Shown: positions 59,401 through 64,000 of the stretch, piece after piece
Layout: every line of letters begins with the position of its first letter
Numbering within the stretch: position 1 is the stretch's first letter
NCBI GenBank assembly: GCA_011009095.1
Contig: VTPC01008100.1
Location: 59,988-123,987, forward strand
Reading direction: 5' to 3'
Origin: Ignelater luminosus
Taxonomy: Eukaryota > Arthropoda > Insecta > Coleoptera > Elateridae
Length of the DNA stretch: 64,000 nucleotides
Program-made: the position numbers and the translations under genes
Notes under the pieces: model-generated
Seen by the model: the letters and a program-made list of their open reading frames with translations, nothing else
Databases searched by the model: none
What the model was told of the DNA's origin: nothing

Positions 59401-60742
59401 AAGGTAAAGCGTTTTCTTCTTTCTATATTCCCGACTTATGCATGGTGTTCCAAAGATGTCTGCTCAGTGAACGGTCGTGACGGTTCTAGTTTGCATAGAC
59501 AAAAACTAGTCCAATAATCGATAGCGGGATCCCAAGACCTCTCAGTCCAAATAGCTGCAACAAAATAAATAGAAACTAATTTCGGGTAAACAAAGTTGAA
59601 GAGTTCTGCGGATGATTTACAGCTAGAGAAAGTGGGAAGTGTGTATTTCTTTAAAAACTGATTTTCCAGAATGTCAACCTCAGGAAAACTAGTTCATAGT
59701 AATTCTTCTACTATAATTTGGAGGTTTTTCAGTTTTAGCAAAAAATCCAAACGTCTTTGTTGTTTTGGCCAATCGAGAACAGACTATGTCCCCATGGAAA
59801 AGTTTTGGTTTAGAATTTTAATTGTAAAGGTTAAATTCATGTAGAAATAAAATAGAAAAAACATTGATGTTTGGAGCTGAAGAAGAAGAATAAAGAGATA
59901 TACGTATTTCGATGATATTATCTCAGCAATTCAAAGGCTATAAGGTTAGAAAAAGAACTAATGAGGAAAGATTGGTCCTTTATGACGACGACACAAGTAA
60001 ACCTACTGAACTCATTAGGTATAGTATTGCTTTTATAGTATCTCTAATAAGGGCGACTGCAAGAGAAGCTGAAACTCCTATGCAATGGAGAAAGATACCA
60101 TTGGTATTGTACCATGTCCCTTTAGCCCCGATAAATAATCAGCGAGGTTTTGACACAGAACAATTTGCATGTCAACAACGCAGTAAAGCAATAAAACGAA
60201 GAAAAGTATAGCAGTCAATTCTAGTGTCGGCAGCCTGCTAAAGGGGTAGATGATAAAGTCTTAGTTTTTTTTTTAAGATGATCAAGCTTTTTGCGTATAC
60301 TTTCTGTATCTTATATGCTCAGTTTTATCTCGACTAACCAGTTCTCATTCTTGACGGCATCCGCTAGTAACAAGATGATCATGTCGTCTAATTCTGAACC
60401 AGTACGTGACTACATAAAACATGAGATTGTGATTCAATTCGATTACACTCACCCGACGATTGGTAGCGTCTCCTCTATTACAGGGAGAACATTACCATGC
60501 AGTTAGACGGTTTCGATGTAATTGAGGGTAGGTCGAAAATCAAGCTAAAACTGATCCAACTAATTGTACCAATACTCTCTAATTTCTTTGGGCGAGTGAC
60601 CATGCTTTAGGTAAATCTGTTCAAAACGGGTAAAAAGCTGCTGTCTCTCGGATGAACAAGTAGCTTCTATAGCGGCATGATTCTTAATTCAAGAGAGGTA
60701 ATTAACCCTTTGCAAAGTATGACTGGGATAGACTCAAATAAA
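56475..60742. other. No gene seen; isolated transposon-like terminus
   Basis: Long AT-rich stretch. ACAGGGTGTTCCATCG at about 58720 looks like a DNA-transposon end without a partner. An 84-codon minus ORF (58809-59063) and a 99-codon plus ORF (59912-60211, basic C-terminus) are not recognisable. The latter is the more protein-like of the two but has no neighbour or motif to support it. Confidence 0.4.
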
Positions 60743-61519
60743 CTACGTACTCATAAATCCCCGTCCCGTGACGAAGCATGGATGAAAGCATTTGGTACCG
60801 TGGATGGGAAATGTATAATTTTTCTTAACGGAGCGTCTAATTAACTTGTCCAAATGTATGAGAAGCTTCCTATCTACACTGAATAATTGTACTACCTGCT
60901 GATCATAAGTTTTGATGAGCTTTAAATGAAAGGTCTCGACCCTCAGCATATCCCTAATTACTCCCTAAGTAACTGAAGTACTCTGTCGTATTGACCTGCA
61001 ATGTAAAATTTAGGCACAGTGAATATGAAAAGCTTGTTCTTAGATATCACTAAGACAGGCAGGGTGATACATTTCTCGGCATTGATGTCGAAAAGTGCTA
61101 ACAGCGATTAAGTATGGCCGCGTAAGGTAAACCTGAAATTCTTTATTCTCCATCACCTCCCGGAAGACCCACTTGTAGATTGGTATCTAGAAGCTTATCT
61201 AATACAAGGTTAGACAGCATAGCTGATAAAAGATTATTTTGTTTCATTCCTCTGTTAATCTGGAGAAGAGAAGTTCTAACAGATGGTTGGGACGAGCAAA
61301 AAATGGATGTGGATGAAGGAACAACAAGATTAAATGCCTTCCTGGGGTCCAAAGTTAGCACATCGTAGGGTCGTGTTCCTCTGCAACAGGTCTTGATAAT
61401 ATTGTACTATTTGGCGAGCAGCTATCAAGTTGTACAAATCTGGCCTACAAGGAATTTAGTGACAAAATAGTGAATTTGTGGGCAAGTATCTTATCCAGTA
61501 TTCTGGAGAAGACAGACAT
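60743..61519 (-). pseudogene. R2-like LINE reverse transcriptase relic
   Basis: On the minus strand, broken frames follow the order of an R2-group reverse transcriptase. They are FSRILDKILAHKF then LDSCSPNSTILSRPV (near 61510-61410), LDPRKAF (palm, first Asp, near 61350), RGMKQNNLLSAMLSNLVLDK (the RQGDPLSPLLFNLVLDxLL motif with its Gly-Asp lost), and then, after a gap where the FADD box should be, LDKLIRRSVKKNYTFPIHGT and a final GRGF block (thumb region). Stops and frameshifts throughout make it dead. There is no 28S rDNA next to it. The clade assignment is by motif resemblance only. Confidence 0.65.
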
Positions 61520-64000
61520 TGTCGTGAGGAATTTCTAGCTATTCACATCTCCTTGCGACTTGCGGGTATTGTACCTTGCTCTACATCCGCAAATGTATAT
61601 TGCTTTCTACATGTCAGAAAAGATGTGATGGCAATGGAAAAAGAAAGATACAATAGATTAAAGAGATAAAACACTCTCTGTTTCTTAAAAATGGCAAAAG
61701 ATAGTTCAACTTTTTTGCAATGGGCATAAATAAGCCTATACTTGACAAGTAATTAGAACACTTAACTCTAATACTCACAATTGTCACAGAAAGCTTGCAC
61801 TTGCTTGTAGTTCTTCATGATGACATTCTGGGCAGAAATCACATTGCATCAACACCCAGAGGAGCCATCGCAGTGTTTTGCCCGACTCGTGAGACAGGTT
61901 AGTTTTATCTCACTGATGACTCATCGTTACGATAGTCATCCTACTCTACATGAGAAATCAATTTAATGGTGATCCAGCCCATTGTGTTTCCCAAAAATTG
62001 TACAAAATGTTGTTCATCTTTAGTTACTTGTATGCCATTCCGAAACGATATGAAAAGCTTAATAGACCGTGGCTCTCAAATTCTGGTCCTTTATACAGAC
62101 AGGTGTTGATCACGGTAGAGATTTCTGTTTAATTTAAAAACGGATGCAATTTTACTAAATGTAGAGATTTTAAAGTGCTATAAAGGGATGGGTCGATGAC
62201 CTTTGAAGATTCATTCATGTATAGGTCAAGGTGATCATCGTGAGGTTAGACACAAAATAGAGAAATACAATTGTACACATTTTCTTATTGGTTGACATAA
62301 TTCCTTGTGATGGATGTGAATCCACGATTCGTTAAAATTCAGATTTTTTAAATTCGTTAGGTTATTTACCGATCTCCAGTATGAATTAACATTAATGGCC
62401 AAAAAACTGAATAACTTTATTATCCAGTAGTCTGTGAGTTTACTTATTTTACTGAATTGATTTAGACTTACATTCTAACATGATGTGTTACAAAGTTCAA
62501 TTAAGGAATAATATTTGTACTGTGATATAGGTTCACATCCTAAATTTAGGGGTGTCAATTTTTTTGGCTGTACTAACTAAGTGAGAAAAATCTAATTTTG
62601 ACAAAATAATTATGATCTTATGTTCTTTTGTTACACGCTTGAAATGTTTACAAAATCAGATATTTTTTGCCCTTAAAACGTTTATCTCATGTTAGTGTTA
62701 TATTACAAAGTAGTTACTACTTACATATGCTTACAATTCCCCTACTGATGTAAAAAGGATCATTAAATTATAAGATCTTAACTTTATTTTACGTTGATTG
62801 ATCTTGAACATCTCGTTCACATAATATTAAAGCAGTAGAGCTTCAAGAACATCAACATTTTGATAGATTAATACTACATACCACACGTATTGGTCACATG
62901 TGTACATAAATCATAAGATCTTATCTCATCCCCCTTTTATATACTAAATAAATGCATAACAAGTACTACACGTTACTAAAAATGGTATAAAAATTTGTCA
63001 CCAGTCACTGCAGGATATTAAATAATTTCCAGTCTTTGATGTAATTCCTGTACTTGCACACAGTACTTTTCTGAAAGTTTACAAAATGGCACGTATCAGT
63101 TATGGCTATCAAGATTTTGGAATATTTTCATGGCGGCGGCTGAGGGAGACAAGACCCAGCGCCTCTTATGACGAGTTTGCAAATTTAACCTTTTGTTTGT
63201 CCGTCACAAAACTTCTCAGACTGTCTTTCGAATTATCAATCATCTTGAGAGATGACATAATGTTAATTTTATTTTGTTCCGTTTTTTGTATTCGATAGAT
63301 GATGTTTTGGCTTATTTCAAATTCTAAAGTAGAGAAAATAGAAAAAGTATATTGAATTTCATTAATTTGTAAGCTGTGTACTACTACATATGTATACAAC
63401 TTCCAGTAGTTTTAAAAATAAACGTCCTAACTTTTTTAACGTAAAGGATAAAAGTACTAAACAAACTGGTAAAAACAAAAAAAAGGGACAAACGCGATAT
63501 AGAGTTTTTGTAATTTTTTGAGTATAAGTTCTAATTCAAAAAACGTTAATTATTCTTATAATTGCACCGTGTATTTTCTAGGTAGATGACAATTTGTGTT
63601 GATATTAAACCAAAATACAATATTATGATGTTTGGAATATCGCAAAACATTTCTAATTTTTATTCTCTTCAAGAAAGTAGCGAATTCAAAACGGCAGCCG
63701 ATTAAGATTAGCGCTTTCTTATTCATTTTTATTCAAGATTCTTTGCAACCAGATGGAGATAAACTCTGAATATTTACTGCTGTATTAAATTAAAGGGTGT
63801 GGTTTACATGTTTATCAGCAAAAACAATGGCACCACGTATATAGGTGTAGAGAACGTTTATTACCGATTTGTATTGATATTGCCATCTGTTCACAGTGAT
63901 CACAAACATTACTTTTAATAAAATTTACAAATCTTGGTAATACTTAAATGTAATACCTGAATAACAACTTCTACAATTAGACTGTGTGAATTGGAACAAA
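61520..64000. other. No gene seen
   Basis: The part to about 61900 may hold eroded upstream sequence of the R2-like element (a minus-strand Cys-rich bit, CDFCPECHHEE, near 61835). Beyond that only short ORFs in AT-rich DNA occur. Confidence 0.4.

Noticed and set aside
59912..60211. 99-codon plus-strand ORF as a gene
   Set aside because: The sequence looks moderately protein-like but shows no recognisable domain, and it lies in a region of decayed LINE sequence.

Overview
The window is AT-rich eukaryotic nuclear DNA, almost certainly from an insect. The evidence is an animal lysosomal-type alpha-galactosidase/alpha-N-acetylgalactosaminidase gene, a small mitochondrial 2-oxoglutarate-dehydrogenase/mitoribosome gene (KGD4/MRPS36 type), GT-AG introns, and a set of transposons typical of arthropods: Tc1/mariner, hAT, P element, Jockey-like and R2-like LINEs. 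I cannot assign the order. A run of 10 N at 21108-21117 marks an assembly gap.

Only two cellular genes are convincing, and both are single-exon as read: a KGD4/MRPS36-like gene on the minus strand at 30379-30684 and a GH27 glycosidase on the plus strand at 34192-35451. They sit about 3.5 kb apart in the only repeat-poor part of the window.

Most of the rest is mobile DNA in different stages of decay. From left to right: a dispersed repeat (about 1900-2170 and 5790-6025); a foldback element (4491-4970); an intact mariner-family transposon with 31-bp terminal inverted repeats, TA duplications and an uninterrupted 361-residue DD41D transposase (7607-8911); a Tc1 remnant (about 9880-10300); a broken transposon-like gene with a SDxCPGQNKN motif (about 11824-12978); a Tc1-like element with about 218-bp inverted repeats and a dead transposase (15694-17259); a 198-bp tandem array ending in the gap (20541-21142); a 5.7-kb composite element (23809-29521); satellite-like repeats near 33 kb; a possible non-autonomous element (41324-42655); nested and truncated LINEs (51335-56474); and an R2-like reverse transcriptase relic (60743-61519).

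The most interesting structure is the composite at 23809-29521. Its ends look like hAT terminal inverted repeats. The first part of its minus-strand coding sequence is the N-terminal portion of a ZMYM1-like hAT protein, and this runs directly, in one frame, into a THAP/P-element transposase with two clean GT-AG introns. No P-element 5' end is visible between the two halves and no hAT C-terminus is visible on the far side, so this may be a chimeric hAT/P transposon and not a simple nested insertion.

Long stretches between these items are AT-rich with only short chance ORFs. They are listed as such.
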